From: Aurifilum marmelostoma
Lineage: Eukaryota; Ascomycota; Sordariomycetes; Diaporthales; Cryphonectriaceae
Assembly (NCBI GenBank): GCA_027559495.1
Contig: JAMXSV010000017.1
Coordinates: 1,798,001 to 1,862,000, forward strand
Direction: 5' to 3'
Length of the DNA stretch: 64,000 bases
The position numbers and the translations under genes were made by a program. The notes below the pieces were generated by a model. The model was not told where the DNA came from. It worked only from the letters and a program-made list of their open reading frames with translations, and did no database searches. Position 1 is the first letter of the stretch. The number at the start of each line of letters is the position of its first letter. Shown here piece after piece: positions 35,220-47,016 of the stretch.

Positions 35220-36265
35220 ATGGGCTCCTCACAATCGACACCGACGCCGTCCGACATGTACACGGCAACGGCAGCCTCCGCCGTCTACGCCGCCCAAGCA
35301 ACCGCTCTCACCCTTCACCCGACCAGCGACGTGCAGGGCCAGTCATTCGACCGCTACGTGCAAATCTTCCTCGAGAACCAGGACTATGACATAGCCGCCG
35401 GTGACCCCAACATAGAATATCTCGCCTCGCTGGGCATCACACTTGACAACTACTGGTCCGTCACACACCCTTCGCAGCCCAACTACGTGGCCGCCCTGGG
35501 CGCGGACACCAACGGCGTGTGGCTGGACAACTTCGTGCAGATCGATGAGAGCGTCGAGACCATGATCGATTTGCTCGAGGCTGGGAACGTGAGCTGGAGT
35601 ATATACGGCGAGGACATGCCGTACTCGGGTTTCGAGGGTGACTGGGTGAACCAGGAGACAGGCGCGAATATGTATGTGCGGAAGCACAAGTAAGTTATGC
35701 AACCAAAGCACTGTTGGTTCTGGCGAACATAGTGTGGCTGACGTCTTGCAAGCCCTATGATGTCGTACAACTCAGCCACCGGGGATGTCAATCGACTAGC
35801 CAAGGCGAAGAACCTGACAATGTTCTATGAAGAGCTTGAGAGTGGCACTCTGCCCCAGTGGATGTGGATAACGCCAAATATGAGTAAGTCAACCATGCCT
35901 GCAGCGTAGGGAGTTCATCCATTCCTGACGCATCTCCAGCGGACGACGGCCACGACAGTTCCATTACAGTTGCGGGACAGTGGGCAAGAGACTTCCTCGT
36001 GCCTCTCCTGGATAACCCGAACTTCAACATTGACAAGACGCTGGTCATTCTCACCTGGGATGAGTGCGAGAACTACCTACTCGAGAACAGGGTCATGGCT
36101 GTTCTCCTGGGTAGCGCCGTCCCCAACAGCCTCGTTAATACGACTAACTCGACCGAGTTCAGCCACTACAGCCTCTCCAAGACGGCCGAAGTCAACTGGA
36201 ATTTGGGCAGCCTCGGCAAGAACGACGTGGATGCGACGTCCATTGCCGTGGTGTTGAACGCATAA
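35220..36265 (+). CDS. Acid phosphatase-like phosphoesterase without signal peptide
   Basis: Three exons, 35220-35689, 35753-35883, 35940-36265, 308 residues; introns 63 and 56 nt. It resembles fungal secreted acid phosphatases of the phosphoesterase (phospholipase C/acid phosphatase) group: FDRYVQIFLENQDYD, AGDPNIEYLASLGITLDNY, THPSQPNYVA, EDMPYSGFEG, GANMYVRKHN, TPNMTDDGHDSS, VILTWDECE and the C-terminal HYSLSKTAEVNWNLGSLG.ND. The catalytic-type DDGH and TWDE blocks are present. Unlike relatives, the N-terminus is not a signal peptide. It reads MGSSQSTP, with Gly2 and Ser6 as in N-myristoylation sites, and a second Met follows at residue 12. The start at 35220 has an ideal context (CACCATGG). 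An upstream unseen exon with a signal sequence is the alternative, but none is visible. Confidence 0.85.
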
Positions 36266-37356
36266 CACTCAAGGAGAGGAGACTGGAGCCTGGTCGAAGG
36301 TGTCCAAATATAATTCTAATGATGACGATGCATATATATTAGCTAAGTCCAGGATAACGACGGATATGAAAATGTATATAGCGAATAAAAGTTTATTCTA
36401 GACTTCGAAATGTATAATGTTTTTTCGCTGCTCACTTTGCAATGTCAGTCTCCTACTACCCGAGCAACAACGCCTTGTCACTGAGTACAGTGATATAATC
36501 TTGCCTTGTTACAAATATTCAGACTTTGAATGCGCAGACCAACTAATTCCCAATCAGCTCAAAGGTCGTCACTGATGTGGACAAGACAGGATCTGGCTTT
36601 GGAAACCTTCCTTTGGATAAGGCTCAAATATTGAATGAAGCAGCTCCTGTTTCTAGTCTCGCATTTTGGAGTACAGAAATACTTTCACTGTATTTTTAAC
36701 TTGGTTGCTAAGCAGACAGAAAGAAAGCTATCGAAAAAGTCTCAAAGTCTTTGCTGTGCGCGTATCTAACCTTTTGTTCCAATTGCACTCCACATCACTG
36801 ACAAGAAGTGGTTGATTTCTGGAAAGTTCGAGCTGATAGTTGAGGTGAGTGCTGAGTAGCTGCTAGGAATGAATCACCAGCTACTGTGATCCAATGATCG
36901 ATTATGCTACCCATTTACTCCTCCATTTACAATGATCTGACTTGAGCACAGTCTCAGCCATGGTATCTTAAAAACGTTGACCTGGGACCCATCTGAGGCC
37001 GGTTCTACTTTTCTTTTCCTTACTCAATGCGAACAACTTAAATCAGCGAGCAGCAAACAATCCTTCTCTAGCAACAATATTTGTTGCTATACTACATTCT
37101 TTCGGTCTTTCCCAAAGCCTTCCCATTTCCCCCCCCCCCCCCCCCTTATACAATCTGACCTTGAACACTGGTTCATTTACTTCTCAACCTCCCATGGCCT
37201 TGAGAGACCTTATTCAAGCCATCTTCTGATTATATCCTCAGTACATCCACACAAGAGGCTAGTATACTGTGTGTGAAATTACTTACGCAACATACTGCTG
37301 TCTACAAAGAAAGACCACTGTTTACTTACCCGAGAATCATATAGGCACGTACAAGG
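36266..37356. other. Intergenic upstream of the unrecognised gene at 37357
   Basis: AT-richer than neighbours. AATAAA at about 36384 fits a 3' end for the phosphoesterase. The C17 tract at 37129-37145 lies about 210 bases before the next ATG. No gene seen. Confidence 0.5.
37129..37145 (+). repeat. Poly-C tract, 17 bases
   Basis: Uninterrupted C17 about 211 bases upstream of the start at 37357, on the coding strand of that gene. Confidence 0.95.
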
Positions 37357-39115
37357 ATGCAGTCTCTAGACACTGTGGGCAATCCCAGTGAGCCTGTCTG
37401 GTGGACTCCAGCCATCAACTTCGTGGAGACCAGCCTTGGCCCCAATGGAGATCCCATTGAGAAGCATGTCATTATTCATAGAATCCGTAAGTTCTCCAGG
37501 GATCCAGGTTCAGTCACTATGTTGCATGTGTTCAAGTTCTGACGAAAAGGGTATGGTAGAGGACCTCTGTGCTCTATTTCCTGCCATGGCTCATATCAAT
37601 CCTCTGATGGACTTCTCCAAACAGGCTGGTCTTCGACACCTGGGCATGTGGGATGGAGTCAAAGCATACCGTGCTGTTGCGACCTGGATGCTAACTGTTG
37701 GACCTGACCGTTACATTCACTACGCCAGGGACACTAATAGCCCGACGAACCAGCCAAGCCACCAGCTGAGTTATGGTGCAACACCCACAGTCCAGCACCA
37801 CGCTGCGTCAGTCATCCACTCGGCACCTCGACAAGCTGGACTCGTCAACTACGATGCCGAGGTTACGCGGCTCCTGACGCTGGATGGACAACAATGGCGT
37901 GGTCATATTGCCAGCTATGACGAGTATCAGAAACTCAGGACAGCCTATTACCGCCAGAACAATGAAAGTCGGGCAGTCGAGCAAATGCCAAGTGATGGTG
38001 TACGCATTCTAAACGCCGTCCGATCCCTGTATGCAGCCATCTTGGACGTGGACGACCTCATCGAGAACCCCCGTCTCAAGACGCAGAGCAAGGGACTGAA
38101 GCGCACCATCTCGGATAGAGAGGCTGAGGACCGGCAGGATGAGTTTACCGACTGTGTCGCAGTTGCCCGCACGAAACAGCTCAAGTCACTGGAGGTTGAG
38201 ATTCTGTGCTGGGAGATTGTTGTAAGTGATCTTGAAAGGGATGATACAAACTCTACCTTGTTTTACTGACCCCCTACAGGAGGAGGCATGGTATGGACAG
38301 CAGGGTCAATTCTGCATACCACCCTGGTACGACAACCCCAAGCCTGGCAAGTCGAAGAAGCCTGCCAGGTTTCACTCGTTCGAGCACAGGATTCAGAAGT
38401 GTGAGGAGGCGCTCAGGGTAAGACACTATAAATATGTATTACAGACCTGTATGTACGATATGTAACCCTGAAGTTGTACAGTCATCCAAGAGCATCGTCA
38501 AGATGATGATGGGTATCAGTTTTACCAAGCGTCTGGCTTACAACCCGAGCGCTGAAGTAAAGGCAAGTTTGTGACTCCGAAACACACACCTGCACACATC
38601 TTGCAGCTGAACGAAACGATGGTCTCTTACTAACACTCTAGCAGAGGAAGATTGACAACAAGAAAGTCAACTCGAAGCGGGACGAAGAGAACAAAGCCGG
38701 TAAGTATGCCCGGGCTGTCGGTCTCGTTCTCATCGACGAGAAGGACCGCAGTATCAGATCCGCGACTGGACAGCAGATCGCCCCTGCGCACCCACTCACG
38801 ACGCGGATGGCGCACGCCAAAGCCTCGCCCATGGGCGCAGAGCACAGCCTGGACCCTCGACAGGGTAGCAACCCAGCTACATCGCTCGCCATGCGGCTGC
38901 CAAGTTATCAGGCACGACCAGATGCGCGATGTGGGCTTCCGCAACTCTATGACAGGGCTGGAGAGCAGCAGCTGGACTTCCGGAGGACAGGTATCCCTGG
39001 CCATGGGTCCCTCATGTCTCCGTCCCAGACTTGGCCAGTCCCGTTATCCTCGCATCATGGCGCGCCTACAGCTCGTTCTCCGAGCAAGGAGCCATACCCT
39101 CGCTTGCTCAACTGA
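37357..39115 (+). CDS. Unrecognised five-exon protein, probably lineage-restricted
   Basis: Exons 37357-37486, 37560-38221, 38280-38417, 38482-38562, 38642-39115 read in one frame for 494 residues. I do not recognise any domain. The N half has WWTPAINFVETSLG, QDLCALFPAMAHINPLMDF, WDGVKAYRAVATWMLTVGPD. The middle has WYGQQGQFCIPPWYDNPKPGKSKKPARFHSFEHR, aromatic and basic, followed by Lys-rich helices (RKIDNKKVNSKRDEENK). The C-terminal 130 residues are Pro/Ser/Arg-rich and look disordered. Introns 1-3 have GT donors (GTAAGT, GTAAGT, GTAAGA). Intron 4 fits best as a GC-AG intron (AAG then GCAAGT); a GTAAAG donor six bases earlier is the alternative and also keeps frame. The end of exon 5 is the least certain part. 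It borders a 2.9 kb gene-free block, which fits an accessory region. Confidence 0.6.
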
Positions 39116-42006
39116 ACAGCTATGCTCAGATAGTATGATCGGCTGAGGCGGAACCCCATAGTGAAAGTTTTGCCCTGCCTTGCGGATCTCAGTAGTCCTC
39201 CTAACTTGATTTCAGACAATCAAGACTCACAGCATGGATGTGCAATCTTACAAAAGTATTATCCAGAACATGCAATGCAAAGGTCATGGATGCTAACGTC
39301 AAACTTAACACTAAGGCTGCTGCTGGCAGTGTACGAAATTGCTGTGTTCGTAGGCTTCCCTTCCCTGCCAAAATCCTTCTCTTGCTCATGAGGACATCAT
39401 CAGGATTTCAGGAAAGGCCAAAGCTTTTAACTAAACATCATTGCAAATACTTCTGTCGAAGCCACATGTGAATGCATGAATCAAATTAATCTTGAAATAA
39501 GAAGATGTGCTAATTGTGCTAACGTGGTTGTGAGAACTTGGACACCAAATTTTGGCAAGCTTAGATGAGTATTAAATAAAGTTTCAATGCTATAATTGGC
39601 TGCAAAACTGATTCAGGCAAGTTGTGCTGAGGTCCCAAAGTCGGAGACAGCACTTGAGTATATCCATGGATCTTTGACGGCATTGTCCAGGGTATAGTAG
39701 CTTGTCCAAACTTTACACCTGGGCAGAGGCTAGGAAATAGCAAAAAGGTTAAAGTAGCAGTAGGCGTCTCAATGAGCAGATCAAATGAGATCCAAGCAAG
39801 GAAGTCAGAAGAAATGTGAAGGTGGTTGATTAATAGAGTGTAATGTAATTACGCTTTGCACAGCAATAGCCCCGACAATTTGGTATGTGCTATCTGATAA
39901 TAGTTGAGGCTAGTTATAGAAAAAGCCAACATGACAAGGCAACAGAAAGACTTAAGAGTAAATGCGGTAGGGTTATAAGGGAAAGAAAGGGGGGGAGGGG
40001 AGGGAAAGTACTTAGAAGTTACCGGGAAAGGAGACATGATGGAGCTAACTCAAGAGCTGGCGGTATTCGTTCTATGCTTGAAGTTGACCAAAGGCTGGCT
40101 CCTGCGTTGCTGGAAAGTGTAGTCCAATCAGATGAGTCCGTGGTGCCAGATTGGGTAGGTCCAATGTTAGCTGAACAGAAAGCTGCCAGCCTCGTTGTGT
40201 GCCTTGGGAGATATGGATACTCGTGTTAGTTTATTGTATAATTAAGTCTATTTCTCTTTAACACAAAATTTAGTATTCTTGTTAGAACTACACCAGTTGT
40301 TGCTTACTTAATTTAGGTATTCATCATATACCTCCACTGAAATCTTTAGCCATCCCCGCCATTGTGAGCACGTTTTAAGTAGAGTTTGGACCGGGCCTTG
40401 ACTATTTTTTAATGAGTTTCCTAATGAATATTGCCTCAGGTTAATGATTATGACCAAATATACAGTGTTTTGAGTAACTAGAAAGTCCAAGTGTAAGAGC
40501 TCACTCATTAGTGACTGACTTCTTTGGAATCCTGTATTCTGATGTGTTTATTTGGACCTGAAGCGCATGCTACTCATATTGTCTATTTGCCTGCAAAGAG
40601 CAAATAACTTCAAACCACTCTGTAGATTTATCCTTGAAAATTCAAGGATCGAAACACATCGATGCAGTAATAGCTCAACTTCTCGGACCATATAGGCTTC
40701 AAGCCACATGAATGAGAACCCTTCTGCGCCTAAATGCATACCACAGTGCAACAGTGATTGGACTGGACAATTATGACAATGAGGTCAATGATTTGGTAAT
40801 TGTCATGAAGACCATAGTGCACGCTTTTGTAGGATCCATCAGCAATCTGGCGGTGAGCAACCGACGGCTGCATGTTCATGACCTCTAAGAGAGACGGAGA
40901 AAAATTATGAAAGGAAACAAAGTGGAAAAAAGGAGGAGAAAACAAACAGAAACAGAAAAAGGGAAAGCGTGGAGATTCGAGCACGGTATCCTGATTGAGG
41001 GCTGACGAGCTGTAATAATCTATGCACTGCAGGCTCACTATCATTCTCAGCTACTTTCTTCAATGTATATCACGTATAGATCAGCCCTTTTGTATTTGAA
41101 GTGCACGAAGGCTTTCAGCCGGAGTACCGAGGTCTTCCTCTTTTGAAGGGGAGGAATTAAATGATATCATAAACGGGAGAAGATACTTGATGCTGCTTTG
41201 ATTCTCCTACTGTGTGCCAAGAACTGCCATTCCTCAGTTCCAGGGGTTGTTCTGAGGGCCTGCATGTTACTGGCCAGGGCCATGAACGGCCATCTAGCCA
41301 GCCAGCACAAGGACACTAGATGCCCTCAAGTATCTCGACCATCTAGCTGGTCGTTCTTGTTCTGTTCGTTTTAATTTTGTTCTCGTATTTCCTCAGCCCA
41401 GATCCTCAATATAGCCGTTGTCGCATAGTTATAGCTAGATTCTAGTACAAGGTTTCCGGCCTATTCACAGCTGACACGCCCGCTCATCAAGACGGAAACT
41501 CAGCTAGATACGATGCTTCAATATCGACACTGATGCACTTCGATTCAGGACTGTTGACAAGCTTCCCGCCGAGCAGGGCAACTGACCAGATGAAGGCTGC
41601 AGAATCGAGGTGGGGACGAGATGGCCGGGGAGGCATCAGGGAGGATCAAGAATGGCCTGGAATATTCGATAATCAGTATCAGTCGGAGGATCGGTTTCGA
41701 AGATGATGCTTCAGATACTTTGGAGAGATTGATATTGGTATGCCTGGGCATGCATTCATAGAGTGGTGAGGGCCACTAGAACACATTGTAGATCAGCTTC
41801 AAAAGAGATTTCTCTTCCATAGATGCAACTTTGGGCCTTTGTAGTTTCAGCCACTCGGCCAGGGATTATCGTAGTATCAGAGAATTCCCTGACAAGTTTT
41901 TCATTCACACAATGCGTTTCGGCAGATATCTAGAGTCACCACTGCAGGTGCTGGCCTGCATCACTGTATTCAGACCACCACGTCGAGGCGCAACAGGTGT
42001 CCGTCC
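39116..42006. other. 2.9 kb AT-richer block without a gene
   Basis: Clearly AT-richer than flanking coding DNA, most so at 39480-41100. Short open frames on both strands lack motifs. I see no terminal inverted repeats, LTRs or target duplications. It could be decayed mobile DNA or plain intergenic sequence; the sequence alone does not decide. Confidence 0.45.
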
Positions 42007-43153
42007 CTAATACCGCTGACGACCTCCACGACCTCTACCGAAGCCACCACGGTTACCGCCGCCGCCACCCATATTGCCCTGATCATAGCCAAAACCCTGG
42101 CCTGGGTTACCCCCAAAGCCGCCGCCAAAGTTCTGACCCTGGCCGCCTGGGCCCTGGCCGCCAGGACCGCCGGCGTTCTGCATGCCTGCAAACATGGCAC
42201 TCATCGTTGAGGGGTCCATCTGGCTGGGATCCATACCGCCGGCGGCCATCATCTGTTGCATCATCTGTTGCATCTCAGGGGGCATACCGTCCATGCCGGG
42301 CATGGTAGCCCCGGCGCCTCCTCCTGCGCCGCCAGCACCACCGCCAGGCATCCCGGGCATGGAAGGCATACCGGGCATACCACCCATCATCATCATGGAG
42401 GCCATGTCCTCAAACATCTTTTTGCTGTTGTTGGCGATGGCATCGGAGTTGTACTCGCCGCGCAGCTGCTCCTGCTTGTTGGCGTACAGCGTCCACGTGA
42501 ACTCATCGAAGCCGTAGTTGAAGTAGTCGCTGAGATCGGTGCCGGGTTTCCGCCATGGCTTATCGTTCTCTGGTAGGTCTTCGTCGATATTTATTTGTGT
42601 GATGGGCTTGCCTGTGCCCTTGTGGGTAGGTATAGCGTTGATGTCTAGTGTGGAGGTTCTGATGGCGGGGAGTTCAGCACTCTGCTTCTGGTCTTCGGGT
42701 TTTGGTGGAGCTGCTTTGGTGGTGGTATTATTTGATATTGACCGCTGCGGGATGTCTTTGATGCTGCTGTAGCGAGATTGTCTGGGAACTGTGTCAGAGA
42801 GCGTGGCACTGGGGAGCTTGGGAGAGAGGAATCGCGACTTACGATGGTGGTGCAGCTGATGTGCCGTCCTTCCTCTCTGTGATGATGACCATGCTCTGGC
42901 GTCGTTGTCAGTTTGCGCATGGATTCGAGATGGATAAGATTCTGCTCACATCATCTGAGGAATCATCCTCGTCCATAGCGCCGCCCTCGTCTTCCTCTTC
43001 GCCTTCTTCTAAGTCCTCATCTGCGTCTGGTTTCGCGTCTGTGGGCGCAGTCCCCGCGGTGGCAGGCGCTTCGTCTTGGGCAGCTTCTGTAGCGGCGGGA
43101 GCAGTGGCCTGCTCAGGCGCGTAAAAATCATCGTCATTGTCGTCAATATCCAT
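42007..43153 (-). CDS. FIP1: FIP1, pre-mRNA polyadenylation factor subunit
   Basis: Three exons, 43153-42950, 42895-42843, 42781-42007, 343 residues; introns 54 and 61 nt. FIP1 bridges poly(A) polymerase to the cleavage and polyadenylation factor. The N-terminus is acidic (MDIDDNDDDFYAPEQ, DADEDLEEGEEEDEG). The FIP1 motif lies at about 148-192: INIDEDLPENDKPWRKPG, DLSDYFNYGFDEFTW, ANKQEQLR. The second exon has only 53 bases. After the motif come a Met/Gly/Pro-rich tract (MGGMPGMPSMPGMPGG), a Met/Gln tract (MQQMMQQMMAAGG) and a Gly/Arg tail with RGG elements (NRGGFGRGRGGRQRY), a likely RNA-binding and methylation region. Shares a 409-base divergent promoter with NUP49. Confidence 0.95.
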
Positions 43154-43562
43154 GATGACTCTTGGTAAGAAAAAGTACTGCTGGGTGTGTAGACACTGTA
43201 TTGACAGGGTATCAATGTCTGGTCTTGTTGCTGGGTTGAGGTTGATGATGGAAGGGTAGCTGACGGACCCACAAAATCAGCATTGCATGAATGCTCTGGC
43301 AGCATGGGCAGCTTCTAGAGCTAGTGTTGTGACAGAGGGGCCGGGGCAGGCTGATAGGCCTTGCAGTGACCCCTGCATTCTAGTACTGTAGCTGCAGCAA
43401 CATGGGGCAAGTGTACCATACTTAGTAGTAAACCCAACCGACGCGACACGTCTGGCCCAGCTGCACTGCACTGCATCTCAAGAATCTATCTCTGAGACTT
43501 TGTTTTCCGAGGCAGATTGGGTTTCTTTCGAGCACAACACACGACCATAATTCCCCATCAGT
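43154..43562. promoter_or_regulatory. Shared divergent promoter region of FIP1 and NUP49
   Basis: 409 bases between the two start codons. No TATA box or clear bound motif was recognised. Confidence 0.6.
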
Positions 43563-45278
43563 ATGGCATTTGCACGGTCAGCAAGTGGACCAGCTGGTCT
43601 GAGCATCAATACAGGAGCCGCCAACACATTGTGGGTACCCTGCCTTTGTGCCTTTTTTCCTCATTCCATCTGCCCCCCCCCCCAATCCCAGCGCATTCAT
43701 TCCCTAGACAAAGGAATAGAAAGTCCATGACATAAGTAGATCCCGCCCTGGTGGAATCTTGCTGACTCTTGTATCGATTCGATCCTCTCCAGCGGAAGCA
43801 ATACCTCGAGTCAGCCTCCAGCAGCCGGTGGTCTCTTTGGCGCCGCGAGCGCAACACAGCCCACAGCACAAATGAATAGTCTCTTCGGCGGCAACACCAC
43901 CACTACGACTACGTCCCAGCCTGCGCAGACCACTTCTCTCTTCGGCACGTCAACAAACACAGCCCAACAGCAGCAGACAGGCGGCGGCGGTGGCCTGTTT
44001 GGGTCCAACATGGCAACAGCAAAACCTGGCGGCCTGTTCGGAGGCTCGACAACAGCCACAACCGGTGGGGGTGGGCTCTTTGGCTCGACGACAAATACCA
44101 CTCAGCAACAGCCAGCGCAGACTGGCACGTCGCTGTTTGGATCGACCACCGCCCAGCAGCAGCCTGCAGCAGGAGCCACGGGCGGTGGACTCTTTGGTCA
44201 GCCCAAGCCTGCGGGCTCCTTGTTCGGCGGCGCGACCACCGCCAACGCAGGTACGACGGGCACGACGGGGAGTTTGTTCGGCCAGCAACCAGCAGCGCCA
44301 GCCGCGGGAGGAGGCTTATTTGGCCAATCTGCCGCTGCTCCTACGAAGAGCTTGTTGTATGTTTACCACACGCTCCGATGGCTGGTGATGACAGCCCATC
44401 TTCTCACATGTACTGACCGATTGTTTTCACACAGCGCCTCCCTCAACCAACCGCCCCAGATCCCTCAACAACCCGCCATGCCTGCTCTTGGCTCGACCAT
44501 GGGACCACAAGTCATCCCCGGCGTGCGCATTGACGTCTCCAATATCCGAAACACTACTCGATTCAACGATCTCCAGGAGGACTTGCAGAAGGATATTGCC
44601 GCTATGGACAGCTTTATCCAGAGCTGCATGTCCCAGAAGGATCAGGTGGACGCCTTCATCCCACAGCATGAGAAACAACTCGAGTCAATACCAGATGATG
44701 TGCGTTTCGTGTCGCGCAAGTACGCCGCCGTCGACTCTGCCCTCGGCGCAGACCTGCAGGCCATCAAGCAGATGCGGGACCAGGTGAAGGCAGATGCCGA
44801 AGAGGCCAGGCTCAGTTTTCTCGCGGCCAACAACCTTGCTCTGCCGAGCCAGTATCACGTGTCGCCCGCCTTCTTCGCCTCCTCAGCCCGAGCACAACAA
44901 GAGCAGCAGGGCAGCGGGCCAAATGCGAACGGCGACGGGTCGCAGACGGCGTCAGAGGACCTGGTTGGCTATTTCTCGCGGGCGACGGACGAGATGGACG
45001 AGCAGATCAAGAAGCTGCAGGGGACGGTCAGGGAGATCGACGCACACTTGGGCGGCGTTGAGCAGAACATCAGTGACCAGGCTTCACGGCTGCAGGCCAA
45101 CAGCGGCACGCTGGGTGGCGGAGCCCAGGACGATAGGATCGTGGAGCTGTACCACGTTCTGAGGGACTTTGAGGAGAGCATCGTGCAGGTTGCCACGGTC
45201 GTGGGCGCTGCCAGGGAGGGTGTCACCGAGCTACAGATCAACGATTTCAGGGGGAAGGGCATGATCGGCTCGTATTAG
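43563..45278 (+). CDS. NUP49: Nucleoporin NUP49 (GLFG nucleoporin, Nup62-complex type)
   Basis: Three exons, 43563-43630, 43793-44356, 44435-45278, 491 residues. With NSP1 and NUP57 it forms the central transport channel of the nuclear pore. Residues 1-23 are MAFARSASGPAGLSINTGAANT. The next 160 residues are a Gly/Thr/Gln-rich FG region with repeated SLFG, GLFG and LFGQ units that bind transport receptors. From about residue 205 (PGVRIDVSNIRNTTRFNDL) the protein is coiled-coil to the end, as in the p58/p45-NUP49 family (AAMDSFIQSCMSQKDQVDAF, EMDEQIKKLQGTVREID, VEQNISDQASRL). Intron 1 is 162 nt with donor GTGGGT and contains a C11 run; intron 2 is 78 nt. Starting at the Met at 43872 would lose the first LFG units. 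Confidence 0.93.
43673..43683 (+). repeat. Poly-C tract, 11 bases, in NUP49 intron 1
   Basis: C11 on the sense strand inside the first intron, about 110 bases before the 3' splice site. Confidence 0.95.
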
Positions 45279-45467
45279 ACGATCGGTCAAAGTTTAGAAT
45301 GAAATTGCTAGTAGCTAAGGGGGCATAGAGGCGTATACCCAGGGTATCTGTATCAACGATGTAATGAAAAAAAAATAAAAATAAAAAAGAAAAATTCAAA
45401 GGAGCCTTCCCTGATTCAAACGGGAGAACCAATTCAAACCAAAGAAAGACAAATTCAGCTCGCCAGC

Positions 45468-46376
45468 TTAGTACATCCCAGCGTCATCCCCGTCGTCTCC
45501 CATATCATCATCGTCGCCATTATCAAAGTACCCCTCAGCATCATAGTCACCGCCGTCCTCATCGTCATATTCCTCATCCATCTCCTGCTCAAAACCCTCC
45601 TCGTCGTCCAGGTCCAGATCCAACTCGTCCTCGCCGCCGTCCTCGCCCAGCTGCTCGAGAGCCTCCAGGACCTTCTGCTGGTTATCCTTGTCCTCCGCGG
45701 GCGCCTCGCCGTTGACATCCGGCATGTTGAAGATCTCCTCGGCGGTCCGCAAGCTCGTAACCTTGGACAGGGTCATGAGCTTCTTCCGTCTCTTCTTGGT
45801 CGTCGACAAGGGGCCATCCTCGTCCTCAATTGTGGAGTGCAGCTCTGCCGGGAACAGCGCCTTGGTGAAAGGGCGCTCGCCAAAGTCGGGCAGGGCACGC
45901 TCGGGCCGCCGCATGCGGGAAGAGGGCATCTCTACGGCTGTGAAGGGGTCGAGGGTCGCCCGGCTCTTGAGGCCGTAACGCTGGTTGATCTGGTCCTGGC
46001 CGTAGGCGCGTGGCGTGCTGGACCCGGACGAGGGCGGCTTGTAGGAGCGGGCGGCGGTGTATAAGGGCCCGTCGTGGACCTGCTCGCGGAAGAGGAGGAA
46101 GGACCGGACTTGAGACCTCTCTCTGTCGCTTAATGGGGTTGGTATTGGGACGTTGTAGGGCTGATTGTTGATTGATGATGATCATCATCGTGTCAGAAAT
46201 ATTGGGCTCTAGCGTACTTGCATTTGTGTGATCGTGAAGGGACTGTGCTGGGGACTTACTGGGAAAGCCTCAGCCGGTCGGCCGTCGACTTTAAGGTTGG
46301 GGTCTTCAGTCCATGGAAGCTGTTGGCGGCCCCCTCTACCACCGCCCCGTCCTCCTCTACCACCACCTCGAGACAT
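45468..46376 (-). CDS. RPC31: RNA polymerase III subunit RPC7 (RPC31)
   Basis: Two exons, 46376-46260 and 46160-45468, 269 residues; 99-nt intron GTAAGT..TCAG. RPC31 belongs to the Pol III subcomplex needed for initiation on tRNA and 5S genes. The N-terminus is the family's Gly/Arg start (MSRGGGRGGRGGGRGG then LPWTED). The body reads TPLSDRERSQV, FREQVHDGPLYT and RRPERALPDFGERPFTKALFPAEL, followed by KKRRKKLMTLSK and the long Asp/Glu tail (DELDLDLDDEEGFEQEMDEEYDDEDGG) typical of the subunit, ending in DDAGMY. The only ATG that gives the Gly/Arg start is at 46376. Diverges from the HSM3-like gene across 640 bases. Confidence 0.93.
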
Positions 46377-47016
46377 TGCAAATTGTTATTGCCGTGTATG
46401 CTTGTGCTCCTGTATGTTTCCTTGCTGCGTTTGTGGAGAGGGCGAGAAAGCAATGGCGGGCACACGAGCTGAGTCTTGTCTGCGCAGAGAGCGAGTAGGT
46501 TACATTTGAAGCCTGGCTCGTCGCAGGCCTAAGCTGGAAATTTTGGCGGGGCTTGATCGCTATCGATAACGGCCACAGGGGTCATGCACCTCACCCCCGG
46601 CCCGTCCTCTTAGCGTGTGGGGAGTCCACCAGCTCTTAGTGCCAGGCTGCCTAGCATAGTACGTATACACACTATAGCGTATTACGGACGTAGATCCTGT
46701 ACTGTCTCCGTACTTACACATCGTACAGCCTTGCTTGCCCGCCTCACTCGCCCTGCTTGGGTCACCTGTCACATGAACTGCAAACCCACTCAATAGAGAG
46801 CAGACGATCAGAGGGAAAGCAATCGTGCTCATCAAAGAGACCATATTGAAGTTTTTGCACGCATCTTCTGAATTCTCATTGCCAAAATTGGACTATACCC
46901 TTCACGTACACCCAGCCAACCACGACGACTGCACGCGCGGCTGTACAATCCCAACTCACCATCCGCAGAGCCAGTCGAGAGAGGCGCCAACCACTTATCA
47001 CATCAGATCACACATC
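46377..47016. promoter_or_regulatory. Divergent promoter region of RPC31 and the HSM3-like gene
   Basis: 640 bases. The right half is C/A-rich and probably the leader of the plus-strand gene. No specific motif was recognised. Confidence 0.5.

Noticed and set aside
37487..37499. A 13-base intron after exon 1 of the unrecognised gene
   Set aside because: Frame would fit, but it is far too short to be spliced; the acceptor at 37559 gives a normal 73-base intron with a CTGAC branch-like site.
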